Source: Bacteroidota bacterium (GTDB lineage Bacteria; Bacteroidota; Bacteroidia; Bacteroidales; F082). From it: a DNA stretch of 64,000 bases. The stretch is taken from the NCBI GenBank assembly GCA_013203805.1, contig JABMPH010000507.1, positions 1 through 64,000 of the forward strand, in the 5' to 3' direction. A model generated the notes under the pieces. It had not been told where the DNA came from, searched no databases, and saw only the letters and a list, made by a program, of their open reading frames with translations. Positions 26,519-35,653 of this stretch are shown here, in pieces (positions within the stretch are counted from its first letter, which is position 1; each line of letters starts with the position of its first letter). The position numbers and the translations under genes were made by a program.

Positions 26519-27169
26519 ATGGTAAATACTGTTAAAATAATAATTGTTGACGATCACGAAATCTTTCGTAACGGACTAAAAATGGTTCTTGGAAAGCTTG
26601 ATTATGTTGATGTTGTTGGTGAAGCTGCAAATGGCCAGGATTTCCTTGATTTAATACGACAAGTAAGTTGTGATATTGTACTGATGGATATTGAGATGCC
26701 CATTATGTCGGGTATTGATGCCACAAAAATTGCACTTAAAGAAAATCCAGAACTAAAAGTTATTTCACTAACGATGTTCACCGACGATAATTATATTCAA
26801 AGTATGATGGATGCAGGCGTGAGGGGGTTTCTGGTAAAAAATATCAATAAAGAAACTCTTAACAAAGCAATCACAACTGTTGCAGCAGGTGGCAATTACT
26901 ATTCCGAAGAATTATTTAAATTCTTTACACGTAAAATCAACACTAAAGAAGAAAAACCAAGTGGTGATGAAGTAAAGTTTACTTCCCGCGAAAAAGAAAT
27001 TCTACAATTGCTTTCCGAAGGATTAAGCAACAAAGAAATTGCAGATGTGTTGTACGTTAGTGAGCGTACTGTTGTCGGACATAAGTCGAACATGCTTGCT
27101 AAAACAGGGTGTAAAAGTGCTATTAGTTTATTGGCTTATGCATTGCGTCATAGGCTGATAATTATTTAG
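26519..27169 (+). CDS. NarL/LuxR-family response regulator
   Basis: The 216-residue DNA-binding regulator has an N-terminal receiver domain (about 1-122, with the acidic pocket VDDHE, phospho-Asp in LMDIEMP and the K in FLVKNI) and a C-terminal LuxR-type HTH (about 150-216; FTSREKEILQLLSEGLSNKEIA split across helices). It is the cognate partner of the Cache kinase upstream. It is the only protein between 24171 and 39479 with a DNA-binding output domain, so it is a candidate controller of the hydrogenase genes. Confidence 0.92.
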   Translation: MVNTVKIIIVDDHEIFRNGLKMVLGKLDYVDVVGEAANGQDFLDLIRQVSCDIVLMDIEMPIMSGIDATKIALKENPELKVISLTMFTDDNYIQSMMDAGVRGFLVKNINKETLNKAITTVAAGGNYYSEELFKFFTRKINTKEEKPSGDEVKFTSREKEILQLLSEGLSNKEIADVLYVSERTVVGHKSNMLAKTGCKSAISLLAYALRHRLIII

Positions 27170-27345
27170 ATAGCAATTGCATTGAAATTACCTCTTCCTT
27201 TAATTACATTCCAAATTGCGTAAAAGTACTGGTTTTTACCTAAAATAATCAGTAGCTCCGTGCATGTAAAAAGGTACTCTCCTACCTAGTCCACACATAT
27301 TTCTCTATATACTTTTACATCATCGAAAACTTAAAAATTAGAGAA

Positions 27346-27846
27346 ATGAAAAACTTAAAAAAAATTATAATCGTAGACGATGACATCGACGTTATCACAG
27401 CTGTTGAATCAATCTTAACCGCTAAAGGTTTTAAAGTATTTTCAGCAAATGACAAAAAAGAAGGTTTAGAATTAATCATTAAAGAAAACCCCGATTTGGC
27501 AATTCTTGATGTAATGATGACAACTCAATTTGAAGGCTTTGAACTTGCAGAATCAATTGTAAAAAACCAAACTCTAAAACACATTCCTATTATTATTCAA
27601 ACTTCCATTGAAGTATTAACTACAACTAAACCAAGTGTTCAGGCAATGGCTCAGCAATTCAGACAAAATCCTGATTATTCAGATTTAAGAGTAATTCTTG
27701 TAAAAGATTTAGTAACAGGTAATGCCGGAGTTGACTATCTAAACGAAAATAATGAAACCGTTTGGTTTCCGGTAAATGCATTTGTTAAAAAACCAGTAAA
27801 TGCATCGATACTCATTCCTGAAATTGAGAAACTCCTTAATAAATAA
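27346..27846 (+). CDS. Stand-alone receiver (response regulator) protein
   Basis: The 166-residue protein is a receiver domain with the VDDDID acidic pocket (about 9-14), the phospho-Asp in AILDVMM (about 54) and the conserved Lys in FVKKPV near the C-terminus. An insertion of about 40 residues lies between the phospho-site region and the Lys strand. There is no output domain. It is the first gene of the hydrogenase block, 33 bases before hydC, and probably takes part in phosphotransfer with the sensor kinases encoded downstream. A weak -7 (TACTTTTA, 27310-27317) lies before it. Confidence 0.85.
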   Translation: MKNLKKIIIVDDDIDVITAVESILTAKGFKVFSANDKKEGLELIIKENPDLAILDVMMTTQFEGFELAESIVKNQTLKHIPIIIQTSIEVLTTTKPSVQAMAQQFRQNPDYSDLRVILVKDLVTGNAGVDYLNENNETVWFPVNAFVKKPVNASILIPEIEKLLNK

Positions 27847-27879
27847 AATTAGTATTAATCCTGAATACCAGCTTTCACA

Positions 27880-28344
27880 ATGGGAGATATAAAAAATATA
27901 TTTAACAGATACCCCGAAGCAGGTCGAGATAATCTTATTCCAATATTACAAGATATCCAGACTGCTGAGGGACATCTTTCGAAAGAGTCGATTGTTAAAG
28001 TAGGCTCATTTTTAAACATACCTTCAAGTAAAATATTTGGTGTAGCCACATTTTATAACCAATTCCGATTTCAACCCGTTGGTAAGTATCATGTTCAAGT
28101 TTGTCGTGGAACTGCATGCCATGTTTTGGGTTCGGTGACTGTGCTACAGGAAATAGAAAAACAATTAAAAGTGAAAGCCGGTGATACCACACGTGATGGA
28201 TTATTCAGTATCGAGGTAGTTGCATGCATTGGAGCATGTGGATTGGCTCCGGTAATTTCAATAAATGGGGAGTTTTATGCTAAGGTTACATCAACATCTC
28301 TTGCCCTAATTATTGAAACTTATAAAAACAAGGAGGAAGAATAG
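27880..28344 (+). CDS. hydC: HydC, NuoE-like [2Fe-2S] subunit of [FeFe]-hydrogenase
   Basis: The 154-residue subunit has a helical N-domain (YPEAGRDNLIPILQDIQ) and a thioredoxin-like domain binding one [2Fe-2S] cluster through C-x4-C (CRGTAC) and C-x3-C (CIGAC). It matches NuoE and the gamma subunit of trimeric NAD-linked [FeFe]-hydrogenases. It is followed directly (0 bases) by hydB. Its place in the complex is to pass electrons between the flavin of HydB and the remaining centres. Confidence 0.93.
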   Translation: MGDIKNIFNRYPEAGRDNLIPILQDIQTAEGHLSKESIVKVGSFLNIPSSKIFGVATFYNQFRFQPVGKYHVQVCRGTACHVLGSVTVLQEIEKQLKVKAGDTTRDGLFSIEVVACIGACGLAPVISINGEFYAKVTSTSLALIIETYKNKEEE

Positions 28345-30285
28345 ATGAATAGGATACTGGGAAATATTCAAGATTTATTACTCAACAAAGTAGTTGGTAG
28401 TGAAGATAAAAAAGTTGCCGATCGCAAACTTACACTTCTTAGAAGAGAAAAGGTTAACAAGCCAGTTATATACTTGGGTGCAGGTACTTGCGGACTAGGT
28501 GCCGGTGCCGCGAAAACCCTAATTAGCATTAGCTCATATCTTAACGCAAACTCAATAGATGCTGAAATAGTTGAAGTAGGATGTATTGGATTATGCACCG
28601 CCGAACCAATTGTAGATATACAATTACCCGACCATAACAGGATTTCATTTTGCAATGTTACTAGTAACAAGGTTGATAATCTTCTCGACTCAGTATTTAA
28701 TCTGGAACTACCAAAGGAAATTGAAACCCTTTATCAGTTTCCAACCTTAACTAATCGCTCATGGGAGGGTATAATAACACATACTGAACATCCATATTTT
28801 AAAAAGCAATTGCGCCTAGTACTTAAAAACTGTGGCACACTAAACCCTGTTAGTATTGATGAATATATTGCGGGTGGTGGTTATGATGCATATCTATCAA
28901 CCATTAATAGTTATGATTCATTGCAAGTGTGTAACATGGTTGAAGAAAGCGGACTTCGTGGTCGTGGTGGTGGTGGTTTTACCACTGGGATGAAATGGAA
29001 ATTTGCACTAAACACCAAAGCTGACCAAAAGTACTTAATATGTAATGCAGATGAAGGCGACCCTGGTGCATTTATGGACAGAGCTGTAATTGAAGGCGAT
29101 CCACACCGCTTATTAGAGGGTATGATGATTGCTGCATATGGAATAGGTGCTACAAAATCATATGTATATATAAGAGCTGAATATCCTTTGGCAATTAAGA
29201 GATTAAATATTGCATTGGAACAGGCAAGAGAATATGGCTTGCTAGGTAAAAATATATTTGGCAGTGGAGTTGACTTTGAGATAAAAGTTAAAATGGGAGC
29301 CGGAGCATTTGTTTGTGGTGAAGAAACAGCATTGATTAAAAGTATTGAAGGGAAAAGAGGGATGCCAATACCACGTCCTCCATTTCCAGCAGTTAAAGGA
29401 TTATTCGATAAACCAACCGTTATTAATAATGTAGAAACTCTGTCGTGTCTACCCGAAATTATTCCAAACGGATTAAACAGATTCAAATCAATTGGTACAG
29501 AGAAAAGTAAAGGCACCAAAGTATTTGCCCTAAGTGGTAAAGTTGCACTTACAGGCTTGGTGGAAGTTCCAATGGGGACAACAATTAGAGAGGTAATTTT
29601 CGGTATTGCCGGAGGGATCCCAAATAATAAAAAATTCAAATCGGTTCAAATTGGAGGACCATCCGGCGGCTGCATTACCGAAGAGAATTTAGACATTGAG
29701 GTTGATTACGATTCACTGTTAACCATAGGTGCCATGATGGGTTCGGGTGGTTTGGTTGTAATGGACGAAGACACCCGTATGGTTGATGTTGCAAAATTCT
29801 TTATGGATTTTATCCAGAGAGAAAGTTGTGGCAAATGTATCCCATGTCGTGAGGGAACCCGAAGAATGCTCGAAATTCTTGAAAGCATCACTCATAAACC
29901 TGTTAATGCAGCTCAAAATGAAGCCCTTGAAAGGTTTAAAGGAATAACTCAACTCGAAAAACTTGGGAAAGTTATAAAAGAAACATCGCTATGCGGACTT
30001 GGTCAAACAGCCCCAAACCCGGTATTAAGTACGCTCCATTGGTTTAGAGAAGAATATGAAGAACACATCTTCGATAGAAAATGCCGCTCAAATGTATGTA
30101 CCGAACTTAGAACTTATACAATTGATGTTTATAGTTGTACCGGATGTGCAATCTGTGCAAAAGAATGTCCAACTGATGCAATTATAGGGAGTCGTAAAAC
30201 ACCTCATTTCATAGTTGATGATAAATGTATTAGCTGTGGAACTTGCTTCGATGTTTGCAAATTCGGTTCAATAGTAATCTCTTAA
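28345..30285 (+). CDS. hydB: HydB, NuoF-like flavin/NAD(H)-binding hydrogenase subunit
   Basis: The 646-residue subunit combines four modules. An N-terminal thioredoxin-like [2Fe-2S] domain spans about 35-100 (GAGTCGLGAGA, GCIGLC). The NuoF FMN/NADH module spans about 190-480 (RGRGGGGFTTGMKW, DEGDPGAF, GAGAFVCGEETALI). A [4Fe-4S] cluster sits at ESCGKCIPCREGTRR (about 492-506). A C-terminal 2x[4Fe-4S] ferredoxin completes it (CTGCAICAKECP and CISCGTCFDVCK). This is the architecture of electron-bifurcating HydB, which links NADH (and ferredoxin) to HydA. The gene starts at the base after the hydC stop. Confidence 0.95.
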   Translation: MNRILGNIQDLLLNKVVGSEDKKVADRKLTLLRREKVNKPVIYLGAGTCGLGAGAAKTLISISSYLNANSIDAEIVEVGCIGLCTAEPIVDIQLPDHNRISFCNVTSNKVDNLLDSVFNLELPKEIETLYQFPTLTNRSWEGIITHTEHPYFKKQLRLVLKNCGTLNPVSIDEYIAGGGYDAYLSTINSYDSLQVCNMVEESGLRGRGGGGFTTGMKWKFALNTKADQKYLICNADEGDPGAFMDRAVIEGDPHRLLEGMMIAAYGIGATKSYVYIRAEYPLAIKRLNIALEQAREYGLLGKNIFGSGVDFEIKVKMGAGAFVCGEETALIKSIEGKRGMPIPRPPFPAVKGLFDKPTVINNVETLSCLPEIIPNGLNRFKSIGTEKSKGTKVFALSGKVALTGLVEVPMGTTIREVIFGIAGGIPNNKKFKSVQIGGPSGGCITEENLDIEVDYDSLLTIGAMMGSGGLVVMDEDTRMVDVAKFFMDFIQRESCGKCIPCREGTRRMLEILESITHKPVNAAQNEALERFKGITQLEKLGKVIKETSLCGLGQTAPNPVLSTLHWFREEYEEHIFDRKCRSNVCTELRTYTIDVYSCTGCAICAKECPTDAIIGSRKTPHFIVDDKCISCGTCFDVCKFGSIVIS

Positions 30286-30296
30286 AACCTCAGAAA

Positions 30297-32021
30297 ATGG
30301 TTACTACAATAAACGTAAATAATAAAGAATTTCAGGCAGCACAAGGGGAAACTATCCTTGAGGTTCTAAATAGAAATGGAATAAAAGTGCCTACCTTATG
30401 TCATCTTAAAAACTCAATGCCAACAGGCGCTTGTAGGATGTGTGTTGTTGAGGACGTGAATACTGGCAAACTAATTACAGCATGCTCATTTCCGGTTATT
30501 CCGGGAATGCAGATTAAAACTCATAGCCAAAGAGTTGTTGAATCAAGAAAAACTATCATTGAATTATTATTATCAAACCATCCCGACGATTGCCTTTATT
30601 GTGTTAGAAACAAAAACTGTGAGCTTCAAGATTTAAGTGAAGAACACCATGTTAGAGAAAGGAGAATCAGAGGTCGTAAAAACAGTCAAAAACTTGATTT
30701 GTCAAGTGCATCAATTGTACGCGATCCTGAGAAATGCGTGCTTTGTGGTAGATGCGTTACTGTTTGTGAAGATGTAATGGGAGTGGCATGTATAGATATA
30801 ATAAATCGGGGAAATAAGTCAGTTGTTGGCACCTCATTTAATCAGGGTTTAAATACTTCGAGTTGTATTAATTGTGGTCAGTGTATTATGGTATGCCCAA
30901 CCGGTGCCTTAACTGAAAAAAATCATTTTGCTGAAATTCAGGATGCACTAAACAATCCTACTAAAAAAGTTGTTATACAATATGCTCCTTCAATAAGTGT
31001 TTCCATGGCCGAGGAATTAGGTATGGAATCGGGCAAAGATATTAATGGAATACTAAATGCAGCCCTTCGAAAAGTGGGCTTCGACAATGTTTTTGATTCA
31101 TCTTTTTCTGCCGATTTAACTATTATGGAAGAATCAGCCGAACTGGTACAACGGATTACCGAGGGTGGAGTTCTGCCAATGATAACAAGCTGTTGTCCGG
31201 GATGGGTAAAATATGCCGAAGAGTTTTATTCGGAGTTAATTCCAAATCTATCTTCATGCAAATCGCCTCAGCAAATGCTAGGTGCTATTATCAAATCATA
31301 TTTTGCAGAAAAAGAAAATCTACAACCCGAGGAAATATATTCGGTGGCAATTATGCCATGCACTGCAAAAAAGTTTGAAGCACAACGTGAAGAAATGACT
31401 CAGGCAGGAATAAGTGATGTTGATGCTGTACTTACAACTCGTGAGCTCACAAAGTTTTTAAAACTTTACGGCATCGATATGTTCAACATTTCACCAGAGT
31501 TAACTGATTCGCCAATGGGATTTAGAAGTACTGCCGGCAAGCTGTTTGGTGCTTCGGGTGGGGTTATGGAAGCTGCCATCAGAACAGCACATTTTACCAT
31601 AACTGGTAAAGAACTTGTTAATTTCCAGATACCTCAAATACGAGGACTGGAGCATAGAAAAGAAGCAAAATTAAAAATCGGTGACCTTGAACTTGGAGTT
31701 GCTGTAGTAAATGGAATGGCAAATGCGCGTGAACTTCTTGATGAAATTAAAAATGGTCGTAAGGATATTCATTTTGTAGAAGTAATGGCATGCCCGGGAG
31801 GATGTATCGGAGGAGGTGGTCAACATATCGGAACCAGCGAAGAAGAACTAAAGGCCAGGATGAAAGCTCTTTATAGGATAGATGAAAATGAAACCCTAAA
31901 GGTATCACATAAAAATCCTGAAATTATTGAACTCTACAACAATTATCTTGGAAAACCTCTTGGGCATAAAAGTCATAGTTTACTACACACTAAATATACA
32001 AAACGTGAGGTAATGATATAA
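30297..32021 (+). CDS. hydA: HydA, catalytic [FeFe]-hydrogenase subunit
   Basis: I start HydA at ATG 30297, because the in-frame ATG at 30243 lies inside hydB and adds 18 unrelated residues. The resulting 574 residues equal the length of Clostridium CpI and the key residues fall at the same numbers. The proton-transfer C299 and H-cluster ligand C300 are in TSCCPGW, C355 in MPCTAKK, and C499 and C503 in EVMACPGGCIGGGG. N-terminal domains bind a [2Fe-2S] (CHLKNSMPTGACRMC), a His-Cys3 [4Fe-4S] (HPDDCLYC) and two [4Fe-4S] clusters (CVLCGRC, CINCGQC). It catalyses H2 evolution or uptake. The longer Thermotoga HydA C-terminal ferredoxin domain is absent. Confidence 0.96.
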   Translation: MVTTINVNNKEFQAAQGETILEVLNRNGIKVPTLCHLKNSMPTGACRMCVVEDVNTGKLITACSFPVIPGMQIKTHSQRVVESRKTIIELLLSNHPDDCLYCVRNKNCELQDLSEEHHVRERRIRGRKNSQKLDLSSASIVRDPEKCVLCGRCVTVCEDVMGVACIDIINRGNKSVVGTSFNQGLNTSSCINCGQCIMVCPTGALTEKNHFAEIQDALNNPTKKVVIQYAPSISVSMAEELGMESGKDINGILNAALRKVGFDNVFDSSFSADLTIMEESAELVQRITEGGVLPMITSCCPGWVKYAEEFYSELIPNLSSCKSPQQMLGAIIKSYFAEKENLQPEEIYSVAIMPCTAKKFEAQREEMTQAGISDVDAVLTTRELTKFLKLYGIDMFNISPELTDSPMGFRSTAGKLFGASGGVMEAAIRTAHFTITGKELVNFQIPQIRGLEHRKEAKLKIGDLELGVAVVNGMANARELLDEIKNGRKDIHFVEVMACPGGCIGGGGQHIGTSEEELKARMKALYRIDENETLKVSHKNPEIIELYNNYLGKPLGHKSHSLLHTKYTKREVMI

Positions 32022-32032
32022 CGAGGGAACAG

Positions 32033-32097
32033 GTAGGGAAAGGAGCGGTTTTATTAATGAATTAGTTAACTCTTATTGGTCATAAGCCTTTCCCTAC
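32033..32097. repeat. Inverted repeat between hydA and the sensor gene (GGGAAA family, copy 2)
   Basis: GTAGGGAAAGG (32033-32043) and CCTTTCCCTAC (32087-32097) are perfect 11-bp arms with a 43-base loop. It may partially terminate transcription after hydA or stabilise the upstream mRNA, lowering expression of the sensor gene. The word content matches the elements at 26288 and 51624. Confidence 0.55.
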
Positions 32098-32121
32098 TAA
32101 CACCCTTTTACAACTACAACA

Positions 32122-34110
32122 ATGGATTTAATAAATCTGGATAACATACTAGTTTATACTGTAAAAGATCGCTGCCGTGTGTGTTACACATGTGTTAGAG
32201 AATGTCCGGTTAAAGCCATTAAAATAGTTAACGGTCAGGCCGAAGTTATGCCCGAAAGATGTATCGCTTGTGGTAACTGTGTAAACATTTGCAGCCAGGG
32301 GGCTAAGACTTTCAATAAGCAAGTTGATAAGGTTGAAGATTTATTGAAAAGCGATGAATTTGTAATAGCTGCTGTTGCACCAAGTTTTCCGGCAGAATTT
32401 TTAGAGATTGATAATAGCGATCAATTTGTTGGAATGCTAAGAGAACTTGGCTTCCAAAAAGTAATAGAGGTTTCATTTGGAGCCGACCTTGTTGCTCAAA
32501 AATATAATGAGTTAATAAACAATAATTCAAGTCAATCATACATATCATCCGATTGTCCTGCAGTTGTTGCATGTGTTGAAAAACATCATCCCGATCTGGT
32601 AAAAAATCTTGCTCCTATAGTTTCACCGATGGTAGCAATTGGTCGCGTTATTAAAAAGAAATATCCAAATAATGTTAAGATTGTTTTTATCGGACCCTGC
32701 ATTGCAAAAAAAGGTGAATCAGATGAAATAGATAACTCCATTACTTTCACCGAGCTAAGGCAAATGTTTCAATCAAAAGGGATTACTTACACCAACATTG
32801 ATGGAAGTAATTTCGACCCGCCATATGCCGGAAAAGGCTCGGTTTTTCCTGTAAGTCATGGGTTGTTAAATACAATGGGTAAGGCATCAGATGTTACTGA
32901 ATGTGATATTATAGTTGCAGATGGGAAAAAGGATTTTATGGATGCTATCGCTGAATTTGAAAATGGCAATCTTGTTGGCAAACATCTAAATCTACTTTGC
33001 TGTGATGGATGCATAATGGGTCCGGGAATGTCGAAAAACGGAAGCCGCCTTAATCGTAAAAATAGAATAAGCGATTACGCTAAAAATAAATTAGTTCATC
33101 TGGATAAAGAGGAATGGAAGAATCAAATTGAAGAATTTAAGTCAATTGATTTCTCCCGAACATTCAATCCTGACGACAGACGTATAGTTGAGCCTTCAGA
33201 AAAAGAAATCGCAAATGCATTAAAAAAAATTGGCAAATTCGATCACATGGATCATCTAAACTGTAAAGCCTGTGGTTACGACACCTGTAGGGCTCATGCA
33301 ATCGCCATTATAGTTGGTTTGGCAGAAAATGAAATGTGCCTGCCCTATTCCATCGAAATAATGCACCAAACCATCAAAAATCTCAATATCTCAAACGAGA
33401 AGCTGGCAACTGCCCGTCAGGCACTTAAACAATCAGAAAAGTTAGCCAATATGGGTCAATTATCAGCCGGCATTGCCCATGAACTAAATAATCCTCTTGG
33501 TGTTATATCAATGTATAGCAATATTCTTAAAGATGAATCAAAAGATGGAGATCCAATTAGAGAAGACCTTGACCTTATTGTTGAACAGGCCGATCGCTGC
33601 AAAAAAATTGTAGGTGGATTATTAAATTTTGCAAGAAAAAATCAGGTAGTCCCTGAAAAATTAAATGTAATTGAATTCTGTAAACGTAGTTTACAATCGG
33701 TAGTTATACCCATAAATGTCAAAACAAAGTTTTTGTCTGATACTAAAATGCTTGAAGCATATATTGATAAGGATCAGATGATGCAAGTACTTACAAATTT
33801 AGAGAAAAATGCCATTGATGCAATGCCTGATGGAGGAAAACTAACGGTAAGTGTTGATGACCAAAATAACGAATTTAGTATAACAATCTCAGATGAAGGT
33901 TGTGGCATTGAAGAAGAAAATATGGAGAAAATATTTACTCCATTTTTTACAACAAAATCCATTGGAAAAGGAACAGGCATGGGCCTTCCATTAGTATATG
34001 GAATAGTAAAAATGCACAAAGGACAAATAAACGTTATATCGAATGCTATCAAAAAAAATGGCCAAACAGGCACAAAATTTATCATTCGACTACCAAAAAA
34101 CCAATTATAA
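32122..34110 (+). CDS. HydS-like sensory [FeFe]-hydrogenase fused to a histidine kinase
   Basis: The 662-residue cytoplasmic protein joins a hydrogenase-like sensor to a kinase. In order it has a 2x[4Fe-4S] ferredoxin (about 17-60), an H-cluster domain (about 75-330), a small [4Fe-4S] FeS domain (CKACGYDTC, about 383-391), a coiled linker (about 410-435), a dimerisation helix with phospho-acceptor H453 (AGIAHELNNP) and an ATPase domain (DEGCGIE, GTGMGLPL). The H-cluster motifs are altered in the way known for sensory hydrogenases. D144-C145 replaces the catalytic Cys-Cys, C193 lies in GPCIAKK, and C293 and C297 lie in LLCCDGC. The proton-relay Cys is therefore Asp, so turnover should be slow and H2 binding may drive signalling. 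It lies between hydA and a receiver gene. Ligand and direction of control are inferred. Confidence 0.9.
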   Translation: MDLINLDNILVYTVKDRCRVCYTCVRECPVKAIKIVNGQAEVMPERCIACGNCVNICSQGAKTFNKQVDKVEDLLKSDEFVIAAVAPSFPAEFLEIDNSDQFVGMLRELGFQKVIEVSFGADLVAQKYNELINNNSSQSYISSDCPAVVACVEKHHPDLVKNLAPIVSPMVAIGRVIKKKYPNNVKIVFIGPCIAKKGESDEIDNSITFTELRQMFQSKGITYTNIDGSNFDPPYAGKGSVFPVSHGLLNTMGKASDVTECDIIVADGKKDFMDAIAEFENGNLVGKHLNLLCCDGCIMGPGMSKNGSRLNRKNRISDYAKNKLVHLDKEEWKNQIEEFKSIDFSRTFNPDDRRIVEPSEKEIANALKKIGKFDHMDHLNCKACGYDTCRAHAIAIIVGLAENEMCLPYSIEIMHQTIKNLNISNEKLATARQALKQSEKLANMGQLSAGIAHELNNPLGVISMYSNILKDESKDGDPIREDLDLIVEQADRCKKIVGGLLNFARKNQVVPEKLNVIEFCKRSLQSVVIPINVKTKFLSDTKMLEAYIDKDQMMQVLTNLEKNAIDAMPDGGKLTVSVDDQNNEFSITISDEGCGIEEENMEKIFTPFFTTKSIGKGTGMGLPLVYGIVKMHKGQINVISNAIKKNGQTGTKFIIRLPKNQL

Positions 34111-34120
34111 AATAACAGTC

Positions 34121-34513
34121 ATGTTGAAGGAAAAAAAACTAGTATTAATTGTTGACGATGACCCAGATTATTTGTTTCAACTAAAAACCCATGTGGAAAA
34201 CTTTGGTTTTGATGTAATTACAGCCACTAGTGTTGCTGAGGCTGAAAAAGCTTTGACACAAAAACCCCATCTGGCTATTCTGGATCTAATGATGGAAACT
34301 CAGGATGCAGGATTTGTACTTAGCTATAAAATCAAAAAGTTGTATCCTGATGTTCCTGTAATAATAGTTACAGCTGTAACCGCAGAAACCGGATTAAACT
34401 TCCACCTCGACAGTGAAGAAGATCGACAGTGGATAAAAGCCGATTTATATCTTGAAAAAGGTATAAGAAGCGACCAGTTACACAGAGAAATTAGTAAGCT
34501 TCTTAAATTATAA
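34121..34513 (+). CDS. Single-domain response regulator
   Basis: The ATG at 34121 gives a 130-residue receiver; the in-frame ATG at 34043 lies within the sensor-kinase gene. The acidic pocket is IVDDDPD (about 10-16) and the phospho-Asp is in AILDLMM (about 54). The C-terminal half has an inserted SEEDRQWIKADLYLEK segment like that of the receiver at 27346. There is no output domain. It starts 10 bases after the HydS-like kinase and is its likely phosphotransfer partner. Confidence 0.85.
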   Translation: MLKEKKLVLIVDDDPDYLFQLKTHVENFGFDVITATSVAEAEKALTQKPHLAILDLMMETQDAGFVLSYKIKKLYPDVPVIIVTAVTAETGLNFHLDSEEDRQWIKADLYLEKGIRSDQLHREISKLLKL

Positions 34514-34531
34514 TCCTTAAATAAAGCAGCC

Positions 34532-35653
34532 ATGGAAAAGTTAAAAGTATTAGTAGTTGACGATGAACCAGGTATTCGTTCCGGAGTAATTCGTATATTA
34601 AAAAACTATACAATAGGCTTCCCCTTTATGGAAGAAGACTTTTCTTTTGAAATATCTGAGGCCGAAACCGGAGAAAAAGCATTGGAAATAATTACCAATG
34701 ATGGTGCCGATATTGTTCTTCTCGACAACAAGCTTCCCGGTATTCAGGGGATCGAGGTTCTTGAGAAAATTAGCAAGATGAGAATTGATACTGCCGTGAT
34801 GATGATTACTTCATATGCATCACTCGATATCGCTGTAAAAGCCACAACCTTTGGAGCATACAATTTCGTTCCAAAACCCTTTACTCCAGATGAATTAAAA
34901 TCTTCCATCGAAAATATTAGCAAGCACCTCTTCCTTAAAAGGATGACCAGTAAGATGAAGGAGGAAGGTAAACAGATTAGGTTTCAATTTCTTTCGGTAT
35001 TATCACACGAACTTAAGTCACCTTTAAATGCAATTGAGGGGTATTTAAAAATAATGGAAGAAAAACAAGTGGGAGAAAATATTAACGACTATATGTCGAT
35101 GATAGATCGCTCACTTATACGAATAAAAGGTATGCGCAATCTTATAATTGATATGCTCGACCTAACTCGTCTTGAATCAGGAAAGAAGAAACGCACTCTG
35201 GTTGTTGTTGATTTAAATGAGATGGCTCTTATGGCAATTGATAGCATTAAACCTATGGCTATCCAACATAACATCAATGTAGTTTCTGAAATTGATGATG
35301 ATGTTACTATGAATGCTGACCATGATGAATTAGAAATCATCTTTAACAACCTGCTATCGAATGCTGTAAAATATAATCGCGATAACGGAAATATTCGTGT
35401 CCAGGTTAAGAAATCTGATAAGGAAATAAAGATAATAGTAAGTGATACCGGTATAGGAATATCCGAAGAAGATATCCCTAAACTATTCGAAGAGTTTTCA
35501 CGCATTAAAACAAGTGAAACCCGTAACATAAGCGGAACAGGATTGGGTCTTTCAATAACAAAAAAAATGATAGAGCTTTACAAAGGCACCATCAATATTG
35601 ATAGCAAACCCAATTTTGGCACAACATTCACAGTAGTTCTACCAACTCTGTAG
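34532..35653 (+). CDS. Receiver-histidine kinase hybrid
   Basis: The 373-residue soluble protein begins with a receiver domain (about 1-135; VDDEPG, phospho-Asp in LLDNKLPG, Lys in FVPKPFT) and continues with a HisKA domain whose phospho-acceptor is H159 (LSVLSHELKSPLN). An ATPase domain follows (NNLLSNAVKYN, DTGIGIS, GTGLGLSI). It lacks a sensor of its own, so its kinase activity is probably set by phosphorylation of its own receiver by the upstream kinase. It lies 18 bases after the single-domain regulator. Confidence 0.9.
   Translation: MEKLKVLVVDDEPGIRSGVIRILKNYTIGFPFMEEDFSFEISEAETGEKALEIITNDGADIVLLDNKLPGIQGIEVLEKISKMRIDTAVMMITSYASLDIAVKATTFGAYNFVPKPFTPDELKSSIENISKHLFLKRMTSKMKEEGKQIRFQFLSVLSHELKSPLNAIEGYLKIMEEKQVGENINDYMSMIDRSLIRIKGMRNLIIDMLDLTRLESGKKKRTLVVVDLNEMALMAIDSIKPMAIQHNINVVSEIDDDVTMNADHDELEIIFNNLLSNAVKYNRDNGNIRVQVKKSDKEIKIIVSDTGIGISEEDIPKLFEEFSRIKTSETRNISGTGLGLSITKKMIELYKGTINIDSKPNFGTTFTVVLPTL

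Noticed and set aside
28911-29639. A 242-codon minus-strand open frame within hydB
   Set aside because: It is antisense to a certain gene and its sequence has no domain; the length results from the codon bias of hydB.
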